A stretch of 64,000 bases of DNA. Source: DATKFM01 sp046154965. GTDB lineage: Bacteria > Pseudomonadota > Alphaproteobacteria > Dongiales > Dongiaceae. The DNA lies in contig JBJXDY010000044.1 of NCBI GenBank assembly GCA_046154965.1, positions 1-64,000 of the forward strand, written 5' to 3'. Made by a program: the position numbers and the translations under genes. Below the pieces are notes generated by a model that was given only the letters and a program-made list of their open reading frames with translations, was not told where the DNA came from and did no database searches. This document shows, piece after piece, positions 36,692 to 47,500 of this stretch; positions within the stretch are counted from its first letter, which is position 1, and each line of letters starts with the position of its first letter.

Positions 36692-37591
36692 ATGACTGGC
36701 GGTATCGCGAAACTGGGACTCGGCACGGTCCAGTTCGGCCTCGATTATGGGGTGACGAACCTGCGCGGCCGGGTTTCGCGCGAGGAAGCGTCGCGGATTG
36801 TCGGCGATGCCATTGCCGCGGGCATCCGTGTTTTCGATACCGCGGCGGCCTATGGCGACAGCGAGACGATCCTCGGGCAAACGCTGCGGCATCCGGAGGC
36901 GCGCATCGTGACCAAGCTGCCGGCACTGGCCGGGGAGAGCATCGACACGGCAGCCATCGATGGCTGCCGCCGGATCTTCGAGCAATCACTGAAGCGGCTC
37001 CGGCGGTCGAATGTCGACGGCCTATTGCTGCACCGGGCGGACGATCTGGCCAAGCCGGGCGGCGATAGACTGGCGCGGCTTCTGATGGATCTGAAGAGCG
37101 CGGGATTGTGCCGCAAGATCGGCGTTTCCGTGTATGACGCGGCACAGATCAAAGCGGCGCAGAAGCCGATGCCCGTAGAACTTGTGCAGGCGCCGGCGAA
37201 TTTGCTGGATCAGCGGCTGCTGAGGGATGGGTCGCTACAGGCGCTGAAGGATGCCGGTTGCGAAGTGCATGTGCGCTCGGCGTTCCTGCAGGGATTGCTG
37301 ATCGGACTCGATGGGCCGCTGCCGGCGTACTTCCAGCGATACGCCGCAATGCTGGATCGCGTTTGCGCCGCCGCGGCCGCCGCGAGGCTGAGCACGCTGG
37401 AGCTGGCGCTGGGATTCCTGCTGGAACAGCCCGCGGTCGATCACATCGTCGTCGGCGTGACGCAAGCCCAGGAACTGGCGGCGATCTTCGATGCGGCCCG
37501 CCGGTCGAAGGCGATGCCCGGCGGCCTCGGGAAGCTGGCCTGCGATGATCCCGGACTGATCAATCCGTCCCTATGGCCGGCGGCAAAGTAA
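36692..37591 (+). CDS. Aldo/keto reductase family protein
   Basis: A 299-aa TIM-barrel aldo/keto reductase. The N-terminus KLGLGTVQFGLDYGVTN and the catalytic-loop pattern FDTAAAYGDSE (Asp-Tyr) are standard, while the barrel Lys/His parts appear as IVTKLPAL and LLLHRADD. The subgroup is common in flagellin or LPS sugar clusters. ATG 36692 follows GGGGGTTGGCGG. It is co-directional with the class III aminotransferase 77 nt downstream, so the pair may build an amino-sugar or amino-alcohol. It diverges from the ABC exporter. Confidence 0.85.
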   Translation: MTGGIAKLGLGTVQFGLDYGVTNLRGRVSREEASRIVGDAIAAGIRVFDTAAAYGDSETILGQTLRHPEARIVTKLPALAGESIDTAAIDGCRRIFEQSLKRLRRSNVDGLLLHRADDLAKPGGDRLARLLMDLKSAGLCRKIGVSVYDAAQIKAAQKPMPVELVQAPANLLDQRLLRDGSLQALKDAGCEVHVRSAFLQGLLIGLDGPLPAYFQRYAAMLDRVCAAAAAARLSTLELALGFLLEQPAVDHIVVGVTQAQELAAIFDAARRSKAMPGGLGKLACDDPGLINPSLWPAAK

Positions 37592-37668
37592 GGGAATGGC
37601 CGGTCCGAATGCCATTGGCCGCCGCGGGCGCTTCGGATAAAACCCCGCAGACCGCAAGGAGAATCCCA

Positions 37669-38958
37669 ATGTCCGACCGATACCGGCACTCCGAAGAGCT
37701 GCTGGCGCGTGCCGAGAAGACGATCCCGCTGGGCACCCAGACCTTCTCGAAGAGCAAGACGCAGTTTCCCCATGGCGTGTCGCCGTTCTATGCGGCGCGC
37801 GCCAAGGGCAGCAAGCTGTGGGATGCCGATGGCAACGAGTACATCGATTTCATCAACAGCCTGGCGGCGGTAACGCTGGGCTACAACGATCCCGACGTGA
37901 CGGCGGCGGTGCGCAGCCAGCTTGAAGACGGCGTGATCTTCTCGCTGCCCCATCAGATCGAGATCGAGGTGGCCGAGCTGATCGTCGACATGGTGCCCTG
38001 CGCCGATGCCGTGCGTTTCGGCAAGAACGGTTCCGACGCGACGGCCGGCTGCGTTCGCATCGCCCGCGCCTTCACCGGCCGGGACCATGTGGCTGTATGC
38101 GGCTATCATGGCTGGCAGGATTGGTACATCGGCAGCACGGCGCGCAACCGCGGCGTGCCGATGGCGACGCGGGCTCTTACCCATCGCTTTGACTACAACA
38201 ATCTAGACTCCCTGCAGAAGCTGCTGAGCGAACGGCCCGGCGAATTCGCCGCGGTCATTCTCGAGCCGATGTCATCGGTGGCGCCGGCCGAAGGATTCCT
38301 GGAAGGCGTCGCCGAACTGACGCGCAAGCATGGCGCGCTGCTGGTGTTCGACGAGGTGATCACCGGTTTCCGCTTCGCCAATGGCGGGGCGCAGGAGTAC
38401 TTCGGCGTGACTCCCGATCTGACGGCGCTGGGCAAGGGTATCGCCAATGGCTATCCGCTGTCGGCGGTGGTGGGCCGCGGCGACGTGATGAAGCTGATGG
38501 AAGAGATATTCTTCTCCTTCACCATGGGCGGTGAGACGCTGTCGCTGGCGGCGGCGAAAGCGACACTGACCAAGCTGCAGCGCGAGCCGGTGGTAGCCAT
38601 CTTGCGGCGCCGTGGCGAGCGCATCCTGGCGGGAGTCGATGAGCGCATCCGCAAATACGGCATCGGCCACTTCGCCAGGACCGCCGGTCATCCGGCCTGG
38701 AACTTCCTGATTCTATCGGACACGCCGAAGCATTCGCAATTCGCGATCAAGACGTTGTTCCAGCAGGAGACGCTGGCGCGCGGGATCATGACCTTGGGCG
38801 CCCACAACATGACCTACGCCCACAGCGATGCGGATATCGACCGGCTGTTCCAGGTCTATGACGAGGTCTTCCCGATCCTGAAGGAAGCGGTCGATGAGGA
38901 CGCGATGAAGCAGTATCTGAAATGCGCGCCGCTGCAGCCGCTGTTCAGGGTGCGGTGA
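37669..38958 (+). CDS. Class III aminotransferase, glutamate-1-semialdehyde aminomutase-like
   Basis: A 429-aa PLP enzyme. The PLP Lys is in TALGKGIANGYPLSAV; the phosphate-binding pattern GKNGSDATAGCVRIA and the Asp in VFDEVITGFR are intact. Similarity to HemL is structural; proteins of this type beside PseB/PseC genes are usually sugar or glycan-modification aminotransferases rather than heme enzymes. A strong AAGGAG is 8 nt upstream of ATG 37669. The last residues are convergent with the PAS-domain gene (11-nt gap). The exact substrate cannot be told. Confidence 0.87.
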   Translation: MSDRYRHSEELLARAEKTIPLGTQTFSKSKTQFPHGVSPFYAARAKGSKLWDADGNEYIDFINSLAAVTLGYNDPDVTAAVRSQLEDGVIFSLPHQIEIEVAELIVDMVPCADAVRFGKNGSDATAGCVRIARAFTGRDHVAVCGYHGWQDWYIGSTARNRGVPMATRALTHRFDYNNLDSLQKLLSERPGEFAAVILEPMSSVAPAEGFLEGVAELTRKHGALLVFDEVITGFRFANGGAQEYFGVTPDLTALGKGIANGYPLSAVVGRGDVMKLMEEIFFSFTMGGETLSLAAAKATLTKLQREPVVAILRRRGERILAGVDERIRKYGIGHFARTAGHPAWNFLILSDTPKHSQFAIKTLFQQETLARGIMTLGAHNMTYAHSDADIDRLFQVYDEVFPILKEAVDEDAMKQYLKCAPLQPLFRVR

Positions 38959-38969
38959 GGGTGTCCGCT

Positions 38970-39509
38970 CTAGCGGAAGAAGCAGCGCACATGCTGCGAC
39001 TGCTCGATCGCCATGTTCGCGGCGACCGTCATGATCATGGCCACGTCCTGGCCGTCCTGGGACAGGGGTAGCGCCAGCCTCTCGTAAGTCGTGCCGGCGA
39101 GGCCGTACTCCGTCGCGATCCGATGGGCGGCCGGCGCCTTCTCGGCAACAACCGTTGCGAATTGGCCGTGCAGCATGCCGGCAGACGGCTTGTGCTCGAT
39201 GGCGTCGATGGCGCGGCCGGTCATGTCGTGGCCGTTGCGCCTCGCAATCAGCGAGCCATCGAGCCGATAGCGGAAGCGCAGGGGCCGCTGCTCCACATCC
39301 AGCAGGCAGACCAGGCCGAGGGCCCAGCGGAACTCCGAAGGGTCGATATCGCGGCGCAGCGGCAACCGGCCCTGGGCCGATTTGGAGCGCCAGTAGTCGA
39401 GAAAGCGGAACAACCGCTGATCCCGGAGATTCTCGAGCGGAATGCGCTGGGCGTCCCGTCCCGCCGGCAATTCCTGCGTCTGACTGCTGCAATCCTGTCC
39501 ACGACTCAT
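38970..39509 (-). CDS. PAS-domain protein (PAS_5 / DUF1457 family)
   Basis: A 179-aa single-domain protein of the PAS_5 type, frequent in Rhodospirillales-like genomes. Diagnostic blocks are LDYWRSKSAQGRLPLRRDIDP and LRFRYRLDGSLIARRNGHDMTG (quoted in part). Likely a small sensory or partner protein; no output domain is fused. The start is ATG 39509; an upstream extension to 39617 lacks homology. It is 117 nt downstream of the PseC-like gene on the same strand. Confidence 0.75.
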   Translation of the reverse strand: MSRGQDCSSQTQELPAGRDAQRIPLENLRDQRLFRFLDYWRSKSAQGRLPLRRDIDPSEFRWALGLVCLLDVEQRPLRFRYRLDGSLIARRNGHDMTGRAIDAIEHKPSAGMLHGQFATVVAEKAPAAHRIATEYGLAGTTYERLALPLSQDGQDVAMIMTVAANMAIEQSQHVRCFFR

Positions 39510-39626
39510 GGCCGCGAGTAAGGCGCGCGGGTGCCACCGGCGCTGTGACGAAATACACAGTGATGCCGCGATGGCCCTGAAATCTGTGGATAGCGCGGCG
39601 TATGGTGAAGGAAGCATTAACGGCGG

Positions 39627-40841
39627 TCAGTGCTTCAGCGCGCGCGCGAGGGCTTCGACGACGCGATTCACATCGCCGTCGGCCATGGCCGGAAAAAGAG
39701 GCAGGCTGAGGCAGTTCGCGTAGTACGCATCGGCTCCCGGCAAATTCAGATCGCCGTAGCGCTGACGGTAGTATGGCTGTTGGTGTACTGGAATATAGTG
39801 CACTTGAGTGCCGATGCCGTCGTCCCGCAACTTGGCCATGAGCGCGGCCCGGTCGATTTCTGCCGCCTGGAAATCGATCCTGATGGCGCAGAGGTGCCAG
39901 GCCGGTTCGCAATCGGATGGCGCTGTTGGGCCGGAAACCAGCGGCCGCAAAGGCTGCAATTGCTGACGGTAGCGATCGACCAGTTGCCGCCGGCGCTTTG
40001 CATAGCGATCCAGCTTGCGCAGCTGGCTGAGGCCGAGCGCGCATTGCATATCGGTGGCCCGGTAGTTGTATCCGGGCTCCGGCATTTCATAGTACCAGGG
40101 GTTCAGCTTTCCCCGGGCGTCGAGACCCATCCCGGGCTGCGCCAGATGCAGGGGATCACGGATCATGCCGTGGCTGCGCAGGCTGGCGAGCGAGGCCTGC
40201 AACTTATCGTCGTTGGTGGTGATGGCGCCGCCTTCGCCCATGGCGATTGTCTTCACGGGGTGGAAGGAAAACACCGCCATCTCGCTGAAGCGGCAGTTCC
40301 CGACCGGCTCCAGCTTGCCGTTCACTTTGTATTGGCTGCCGATGGCATGGGCGGCGTCTTCCACCAGCACGAAGTCATTCTGCCCGGCAATCTCCGACAA
40401 GGCTGCCATGTCGACGGTGCGGCCGGCGAGGTGGACCGGAATGGCGGCGCGGACGTTGCCATTGTCGGCGCGCGCCAAGGCGGCTTCCAGCGTTTCCGCC
40501 GTCATCAAGCCGGTCTCCGGATCGACATCGGCGAACAACACTTCGGCGCCGACATAGCGGGCGCAGTTGGCGGTGGCGAGGAAGGTGACTGATGGCACCA
40601 CGACGAGATCACCGGGGCCGATGCCCAGGGACATCATCGCCAGATGCAAGCCGGCGGTAGCGCTGTTGCAGACGACGGCGTGCCTGGCGCCGGTGACGCC
40701 GGCGAGGGCATTCTCGAACTCGGCGACCTTGGGCCCGGTGGTCAGCCAGTCGCCGCGCAGGACCTCGGCGACGGCGGCGATGTCGTCTTCGTCGATGTCG
40801 TGGCGGCCATAGGGCAGAAAGGCGCCAGGCGGCAGGGTCAC
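39627..40841 (-). CDS. pseC: UDP-4-keto-sugar aminotransferase, PseC-like
   Basis: A 404-aa DegT/DnrJ/EryC1 aminotransferase. PLP Lys197 is in FSFHPVKTIAMGEGG; Asp162 and His165 lie in EDAAHAIGS. The motif and length match PseC, which converts the UDP-4-keto sugar from PseB to UDP-4-amino-4,6-dideoxy-N-acetyl-beta-L-altrosamine in pseudaminic acid synthesis. The GTG start at 40841 overlaps the PseB stop by 4 bp (GTGA). Other sugar aminotransferases in this family remain possible, but the PseB partner makes PseC the best call. Confidence 0.85.
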   Translation of the reverse strand: MTLPPGAFLPYGRHDIDEDDIAAVAEVLRGDWLTTGPKVAEFENALAGVTGARHAVVCNSATAGLHLAMMSLGIGPGDLVVVPSVTFLATANCARYVGAEVLFADVDPETGLMTAETLEAALARADNGNVRAAIPVHLAGRTVDMAALSEIAGQNDFVLVEDAAHAIGSQYKVNGKLEPVGNCRFSEMAVFSFHPVKTIAMGEGGAITTNDDKLQASLASLRSHGMIRDPLHLAQPGMGLDARGKLNPWYYEMPEPGYNYRATDMQCALGLSQLRKLDRYAKRRRQLVDRYRQQLQPLRPLVSGPTAPSDCEPAWHLCAIRIDFQAAEIDRAALMAKLRDDGIGTQVHYIPVHQQPYYRQRYGDLNLPGADAYYANCLSLPLFPAMADGDVNRVVEALARALKH

Positions 40842-41854
40842 AATGCGGGCTCCCGCATCATTTTGTTCAGGCCGTCGACATCCAGCCATTGGGTGTTGGT
40901 GTCGCTGGCGTATCGGAACCCGTCGGGCAAATGCTTGACGCCCTCATTCGCGAAGGAGGTGCGCCGCCACCAGTGGAACGCCGGCTCGATGATATAGCGG
41001 TCGTCGATCTCCACCGTGTTGCGCGTGTCGTCCTCGGTGACCATGACCTCATGCAGCTTTTCGCCCGGGCGGATACCGATCTCGCGATGGGGCAGCTTGG
41101 GCGCCATGGCCCTGGCGAGGTCGACGATCTTCATGCTGGGAATCTTCGGCACGAAGACTTCGCCGCCGCGCGTCATCGCCAGGCAAGAGATCACGAAGCG
41201 CACACCCTGGTTGAGAGTGATCCAAAACCGGGTCATGCGCACATCGGTGATCGGCAGGCTGTCGGCGCCCTTGGCGATCAAGTCGCGGAACAGCGGCACG
41301 ATGCTGCCGCGGGATCCCACCACATTGCCGTAGCGCACGACGGCGAACAGCGTCTCGGCGGTGCCGCTGAGATTGTTGCCGGCGACGAAGATCTTGTCCG
41401 ACGCGAGCTTGCTGGCGCCGTAGAGATTGATCGGGTTGGCGGCTTTGTCCGTGGACAAGGCAATGACGCGTTTGACGTTGTTGCGGATCGCCGCCTGCAC
41501 CACGTTCTCGGCGCCGATGACATTGGTGTTGATGCATTCGAAGGGATTGTACTCGGCGGTCGGCACCTGCTTCAGGGCCGCGGCATGGATCACAATATCG
41601 ACACCGCGCATGGCCATGTCGAGCCGCGTGCCGTCGCGCACATCGCCGATGAAGTAGCGCAGGCAGGGATAGGCCTCCATGCTGAGCTCACTGCTCATCT
41701 CCCACTGCTTCATCTCGTCGCGGGAGAAGATGATCAGGCGGCGCGGCTTATGGTTCGCCAGCACATGGCGGGTGAAGGCTTTACCGAACGAGCCGGTGCC
41801 GCCGGTGATGAGGATGGAGGCGCCGTCGAGGGCTGGCTGGGGCAAGGTCGCCAT
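40838..41854 (-). CDS. pseB: UDP-N-acetylglucosamine 4,6-dehydratase (inverting), PseB-like
   Basis: A 338-aa extended SDR. ITGGTGSFG (about 16-24) binds NADP, and the catalytic region includes STDKAANPINLYGASKLASDK (quoted in part) with Tyr and Lys. The length and GEKLHEVMVTEDD tail are those of PseB/FlaA1 enzymes. It makes UDP-2-acetamido-2,6-dideoxy-beta-L-arabino-hexos-4-ulose from UDP-GlcNAc. ATG 41854 lies 77 nt after the GT/ELM1 fusion gene. PseH, PseG, PseF and PseI are not in this window. Confidence 0.9.
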   Translation of the reverse strand: MATLPQPALDGASILITGGTGSFGKAFTRHVLANHKPRRLIIFSRDEMKQWEMSSELSMEAYPCLRYFIGDVRDGTRLDMAMRGVDIVIHAAALKQVPTAEYNPFECINTNVIGAENVVQAAIRNNVKRVIALSTDKAANPINLYGASKLASDKIFVAGNNLSGTAETLFAVVRYGNVVGSRGSIVPLFRDLIAKGADSLPITDVRMTRFWITLNQGVRFVISCLAMTRGGEVFVPKIPSMKIVDLARAMAPKLPHREIGIRPGEKLHEVMVTEDDTRNTVEIDDRYIIEPAFHWWRRTSFANEGVKHLPDGFRYASDTNTQWLDVDGLNKMMREPAL

Positions 41855-41931
41855 ACCGGGGGATATCCTTTTGATGGTGCGGCGGACCGGTAGCAAGCCG
41901 GGCTGGCAGGGTCAACCCTGAGGCCGGGAAG

Positions 41932-44301
41932 CTACAGGCGCCTGCCGTCGCTGAGGATCAGACGCCGGATCCGTGCCACGGTGTCTTCCATGTCCCGCTG
42001 GGGCTGACGCGCCCGGGGCTGACGCTCCTCGCCCAAGCGATAGGCCCAGCCGCGGCGGATCAGGGAGTCCTGGTAAGCCCGGAAATCCCGCAGCGGCATG
42101 AACCAGCCCCGCTCGATCAGCCGGTCGTAGAAGCGGGCGAACCGGTCCTGCTGCTGGGGCGTGCCGCGATAGCTGGCGCGGCCGCCATGGCCGCCGGCCA
42201 GCCGTTCGACCACGTCGATCGCGCTGGTGAGCGGACCCGGCCGGCGCGGCATGTCGAAGATGCCCACCGGCTTGCCGGTGCTGCAGGCCTCCGCCAGCAT
42301 GGAGGCGCTTTCGCCGGTCACGATCAATTCGTCGGCCAGCGCCAGGATGGCGTGATAGGGGTTTTCCGCCGCATTCGCGGTCCAGACATGGATGAAGGCC
42401 GGGGCTGAGATCGCGGCGCGCAAAGCTTCGGCCTCCGCCGCACCCGTCCGCGGGCTGGTGGTGACCAACAGCGAACCGCCGGCCTTCTGCGCCACAGCGC
42501 TGGCAAGGCTGCCGAGCCGACGTGCCGCCTCCGCATCGAACACATAGGGCGCCGCCCGGCCGCCGGCGATGAGGCCGATCCAGGGCCGCGGCAGATGACT
42601 GAACCTCTCGCGCCATTGCGCCGACCCATCGTCGAGGGCCGATTGCAAGGGGCGATTCAAGGGGACGGCGTTGACCTGGACGTTGGCGCGCGGCGGCACG
42701 CGGTATTGCGGCGTGGTGACGATGAGGTCGAACCAGTCGAACCGGCCCCAGGGACGGCCCAGATGCACCAGGCGCGTCCGGCCGCCCGACTGCTTTTTGA
42801 TCCAGCGCGCCACCGGCACGCTGCGCTTGCCGCAATCCAGCACGATGTCGGGCCAGGGCGCCAGGAGCTGTGCGGCGCTGGGGGGATCGAGCGTGAGTGT
42901 GGATTCCTTGTGCATCAGGTTCGGCAGATTGTGGCGGCCGGTATAGACCATCTCCTTGGCCTCGAACGGCCAACCCAGCGCGTTGGCCAGGGCCAGGAGC
43001 TGGGCGCGGTCGCCGGCGCGATGGCCCAGCAGCACCCATACCACCGGCGGCTTCGCGCGGTACCGGCGCGGGCCGTCATTCAGAATGACGGCGGCGCTGT
43101 CGTCGCCAGTCCGTGCCTCGATACACCAGGCGATATCGGGATGCCGCGCGGCAGAGGCGCGGAATTGATCGTGCCACCATTCCGTGCTCCGGATCGTGGC
43201 GCGCGGGTCTTGCCGATCACGTTCGGCGCCGCGGCAATCGATACGGGCGGCGACGGCCTGCTGGGCGGAGTCGAACAGCCTGTCGATGGTCCAGGGAACG
43301 TCATCCGATGGCAGCCGCTCCAGAAGGTCCAAGGCGATGACGCTTTCCGCCTTGCCCACAGGCCAGATGCCGGCGCTGGCCGAAAGGTCGATGGCGATCA
43401 TGGCCGGCGTATCGGGGGCGGGCGGCGGCGTACCGGCCGTCACCAGCATCGCACCGCGCACGCCATGGGCCTGGAGAAATCCCAGGAGGCTTTCCGACAG
43501 CGGTGCTTTGGCCTCGCGATGAGCAGTTGCGGCAAGCGCAAGCGCGTAGTCCTCGCTGGGACAGGCTGCCGTGAACACGTGATAGCCAGCCGCGTCGGCC
43601 CGGCGTTCGAGATCGAGCCAGAGGTCGGCCTGCGGATGCTGGCGATAGGCGTAGTCTTCCGGAAATGGCTGCCAGGGCTGGGTATGCATGGCGGTGAAAT
43701 GCAGCAGCTTCGACCGGCCTTCTGCATACTCTGCATCCCGGGAGTTCCAGGCGGGATCCAACGGGCCCCAGAACGAAGCGGCGTCGGCATGCAACCGCTC
43801 TTTCGACTGCGCGCTCGCCGCCGGCAGATTCCACACCGCCGCCATGCGGCCGCAATCCATCACCATGACCGACGTATCGGATGCCGAGACTGCGAGAAAA
43901 CCGTGATCGCCAAGATCCAGATCGAACATCGGGCCGGGGTCGGCGAGATAGATCTGATCGACATCGTTGTAGATCGCCTTGCCGCTGCGCCCGGCATAGT
44001 CCGGGATGGCGAAGCGGTAGTTTGTAAATCCGGTGCGCCAGCCGCGCGGCTTGTAGCCGGCCATGTCGCGCATCACGAAGATTTCATAGGCGCGGCCTGG
44101 ATCGCGCACTTGCTCGAGGGCATAAAGGAATATCCGTTCCGCCCGGTACTGCGCATCTTCGCTGCCGAGAAAGAGACGGACCGGCGGCCTGCCGGAAGGC
44201 GCAACGCCAGGGCGCGGCTCAAGCCGAACAAGAATAGGCATGTCGCGGGCTTGGGTCAGGCTGCGGGTTCGCAGTACGGGGGTCGCTGCGATGGAATTCA
44301 T
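41932..44301 (-). CDS. Fusion of GT8-like domain with ELM1-family C-terminus
   Basis: A 789-aa protein with at least two domains. Residues about 40-200 resemble a GT8-type glycosyltransferase: VRLFLGSEDAQYRAERIFLYAL and the DxD-like IYNDVDQIYLADP. Residues about 280-350 look like a degenerate methyltransferase-style insert (VIALDLLERLPSDD). Residues about 430-740 match the ELM1 family (VWVLLGHRAGDRAQLLALA; DIVLDCGKRSVPVARWI; LIAGGRAAPYVFD), which in plants affects mitochondrial fission but in bacteria is of unknown function and glycosyltransferase-B-like. No signal peptide is seen. It heads the PseB/PseC unit. The combination is unusual; the acceptor is unknown. Confidence 0.7.
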   Translation of the reverse strand: MNSIAATPVLRTRSLTQARDMPILVRLEPRPGVAPSGRPPVRLFLGSEDAQYRAERIFLYALEQVRDPGRAYEIFVMRDMAGYKPRGWRTGFTNYRFAIPDYAGRSGKAIYNDVDQIYLADPGPMFDLDLGDHGFLAVSASDTSVMVMDCGRMAAVWNLPAASAQSKERLHADAASFWGPLDPAWNSRDAEYAEGRSKLLHFTAMHTQPWQPFPEDYAYRQHPQADLWLDLERRADAAGYHVFTAACPSEDYALALAATAHREAKAPLSESLLGFLQAHGVRGAMLVTAGTPPPAPDTPAMIAIDLSASAGIWPVGKAESVIALDLLERLPSDDVPWTIDRLFDSAQQAVAARIDCRGAERDRQDPRATIRSTEWWHDQFRASAARHPDIAWCIEARTGDDSAAVILNDGPRRYRAKPPVVWVLLGHRAGDRAQLLALANALGWPFEAKEMVYTGRHNLPNLMHKESTLTLDPPSAAQLLAPWPDIVLDCGKRSVPVARWIKKQSGGRTRLVHLGRPWGRFDWFDLIVTTPQYRVPPRANVQVNAVPLNRPLQSALDDGSAQWRERFSHLPRPWIGLIAGGRAAPYVFDAEAARRLGSLASAVAQKAGGSLLVTTSPRTGAAEAEALRAAISAPAFIHVWTANAAENPYHAILALADELIVTGESASMLAEACSTGKPVGIFDMPRRPGPLTSAIDVVERLAGGHGGRASYRGTPQQQDRFARFYDRLIERGWFMPLRDFRAYQDSLIRRGWAYRLGEERQPRARQPQRDMEDTVARIRRLILSDGRRL

Positions 44302-44509
44302 GATCAGCCGTGAATCTGATTAATTTTCGCCATAATGACAAGTCAAAGTCCCTTTGCCCGTTGCAGCCGCGTCAGGCAAGAGGCGTGACGTCTGAGAATG
44401 ATGAAATTTCCGTCAGGTTGCGTCATTGCCGGGTCGTCGGAAGGCGTGCAAATCCGATAACTGTGGTATGACAACAATCCTCATGATTGCCGATTGCCGG
44501 AGGTTCCCT

Positions 44510-47500
44510 GTGCTTTTCCGTTTATGCATTCTTATCGGTCTTTTGATTGCTGCTTTCCCCGCGCGCGCCGACGATATGCCGGATCTGGCGCCGGATGCGA
44601 AGCGTTATGTCGATGAGGTGACCGCGCATTTCGCGCTCGACGCCGATCTCCTCGCCAGCCGCTCCAGCCAGCTCGCGGGCGACAGCGCTCTCGATAAGGG
44701 GCGGACACAGGATGCAATCGCGGCCTATGAGCGCGCGGTCGCCCTGGGCGGCGACAACTATCAACTGTGGATGTCGCTGAGCACGGCGCTGAAGAATGGC
44801 GGCCGTCCCGGCGACGCGCTGGCCGCGGCTTACAATGCGCGGCTGGCGGCGGACCAGCCGGCGGACAAGGGGGCGGCGCTGTTTGCCATGGCGGGCCTGC
44901 TGGATACCGCCAATCGCGCCCGCGAAGCGATCGAGGCCTATCAGACCGGCCTGAACTACGCCTATGACGATGCGGCTTGGCAACGCATGCAGGCCCTGCA
45001 GGAGGCGATGGCGTTTCGTGTATTGTCAAAGCAGACGCGGGCCGAAGGCGACACGGCGGAGCTATGCCTGCGGTTCCGCAGCCCGCTGAAGCAAACCGAT
45101 TCGGTGCACTACGAAGACTATGTCAAGATCGAGCCGGCGATCGATGCGGCCTACCATGTGAGCGACGATACGCTCTGCGCCAGCGGTCTGGGCTATGGCG
45201 CCAACTACAAAGTCACGGTGCTGAAGGGGTTGCCCAGCATCTATGACGAGAAGCTGGAGGTATCCGAGGATTTCTCCATCGCCATCGGCGACCGGGCGCC
45301 GTCGGTCGGTTTCTCCGGCTACAACTACATCCTGCCGAAGGTGGACCAGAACGGCATTCCCCTGGTGACGGTCAATGTGAACGAGGTGAAACTGCGGCTG
45401 CTGCGGATCACCGACCGCAATCTGGTGCAGCAGATCTATCAGGGCCGTCTGTTCCGCGGCATCGACGGGTATGAGACTTCGCAATTGCGCGATGAGATGG
45501 GCGAGGAGCTGTGGTCGGGCCAGCTGGTTATCGATGGCACGCGCAACCAGCGCAACACGACCTCTATTCCGATTTCAGAGGTACTGCCGGAAACGACACC
45601 GGGAATCTATGCGCTGATCGCCGAGACTCCCGATGATGAGGTGAACACCTGGAACTACCGGGCCACCCAGTGGTTCGTGATCAGCGATCTCGGGTTGACG
45701 ACAGCCTCCGGCACCGATGGCCTCCATGTCTTCGTGCGCTCGCTGACGACTGGCGAACCGGTGGCCGGTGTCGCGCTACAGCTCTTCGCCCGGAACAACG
45801 AGGCCTTGGGCGAGGCGACGAGTGATCCTACGGGCGCGGCGGCCTTTGCGCCGGGCTTGCTGCGCGGCGACGGCGGCAAGACCGCGACGGCGCTCATGGC
45901 CCGCACGGCCGCGGGCGATTTCGTCTTCATCGACATGACACGGGCGGCCTTCGATCTTTCGGACCGCGGCGTCGGCGGCCGGCTGCCGCCGGGCGCGACG
46001 GATGCCTTCATGTACACCGACCGGGGCGTCTATCGGCCCGGCGAGATGGTCCATCTGATGGCGCTGGTCCGCAACAACTCGGGCTATGCGGAAGCAAATC
46101 TGCCGGTGACTCTTGAGCTCATCCGCCCCGATGGCGTGGTGGCCGAGAAGCGGCCGCTGACCGGCGGCAAGCTCGGCGGCTATCAAATCGATCTGCCGAT
46201 GTCGCCGTCGGCGCGGACAGGCACCTGGGCCGCGTATCTTTATGTCGATCCCAAAGGGCCGCCAGTCGGCTCCGCCAGCTTCCAGGTGGAAGAGGTGGTG
46301 CCGGCGCGCATCGAGCTGAAGTTGAAATCGGATCAGGCGACGCTGACGCCGGATGCGACGGCGCTGGTGACGGTTGATGCGCAGTATCTCTATGGCGCGC
46401 CCGCATCGGAATTGCAGGTGAAGAGTACGTTCTCCGTGGGCGTCGATTACGCTCCGTTTGCGAACCTCAGGGATTACACGTTCACGCTGGCGGACGAATC
46501 CGTTCCCAGCTCGCAGCAGCCGCTGGAGGACAGCTTCACCGATGCGACGGGACGGGTCGACCTCGCGGTCACGTCGACGCAGCTGCCGGACACGCCGCAG
46601 CCGCTGAAGGGGACGCTGAACGTCGAGGTCTATGAGTTCGGCGGCCGGCCGGTGATCGAGTCCATCGACCTGCCGATCCGCAATCGCGATATCTGGCTGG
46701 GGATCAAGCCGCTGTTCAGCGGCAGCGAGGTGGCGCAGGATTCCTCGGCGGAGTTCGAGGTCATCGCCGTCAATGGCAGTGGCGAGTTGCAGGCGCTGCC
46801 GAACTTGAAGTACCGGCTGATCCAGGAGGACTGGGACTATCAGTGGTACTACAGCAACGGCTATTGGGACTATAACGTCAGTATCCGCGACGGCCGGATC
46901 CAGAACGGCGATTTCGCCACGTTGGTGGATAAGCCGGTCAAAGTGGGCGGCCATGTGGATTGGGGCAGCTACCGGCTTGAGGCCTTCGATCCGGCCTCGG
47001 GTGCTGCCAGCAGCTATCGCTTCTATGCCGGCTGGTATGCGGCGCCGGGCACGAGCTCGACTCCCGACAAGCTGCAAGTCTCCACCGACAAGGAACTCTA
47101 CGGCATCGGCGATGTCGCGCATGTGGCGGTGAAACCGCCGTTTGCCGGCAAGATGACCGTGCTGATCGCCACCGACCGCGTGCTGGAAACGCGACAGGTG
47201 GATGTGCCGGCCGAGGGCACGCAGCTCGACATCCCCATCGATCCGGCCTGGGGCGCCGGCGCCTATGTCCTGGCGACAGCTTACCGGCCCGATGGCGGGC
47301 AGGGGCAGCCTGGTCCGGGCCGCGCCATCGGCGTGGCGTGGCTGGGCGTCGACACCGGCAACCGCACGCTGCAGGTGGCGCTGCAATTGCCCGATGACGT
47401 CTCGCCGCGCCAGACGATCGAAGTGCCAGTGACAGTGACCGGCGCCAGCAGCACCGAGGCCTACATCACCGTTGCGGCGGTGGACGAGGGCATTCTCCAA

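Noticed and set aside
37669..38958. Calling the aminotransferase hemL (heme synthesis)
   Set aside because: Context is sugar modification (PseB/PseC, aldo/keto reductase) and two other GSA-like enzymes exist in the window, so heme function is not supported.
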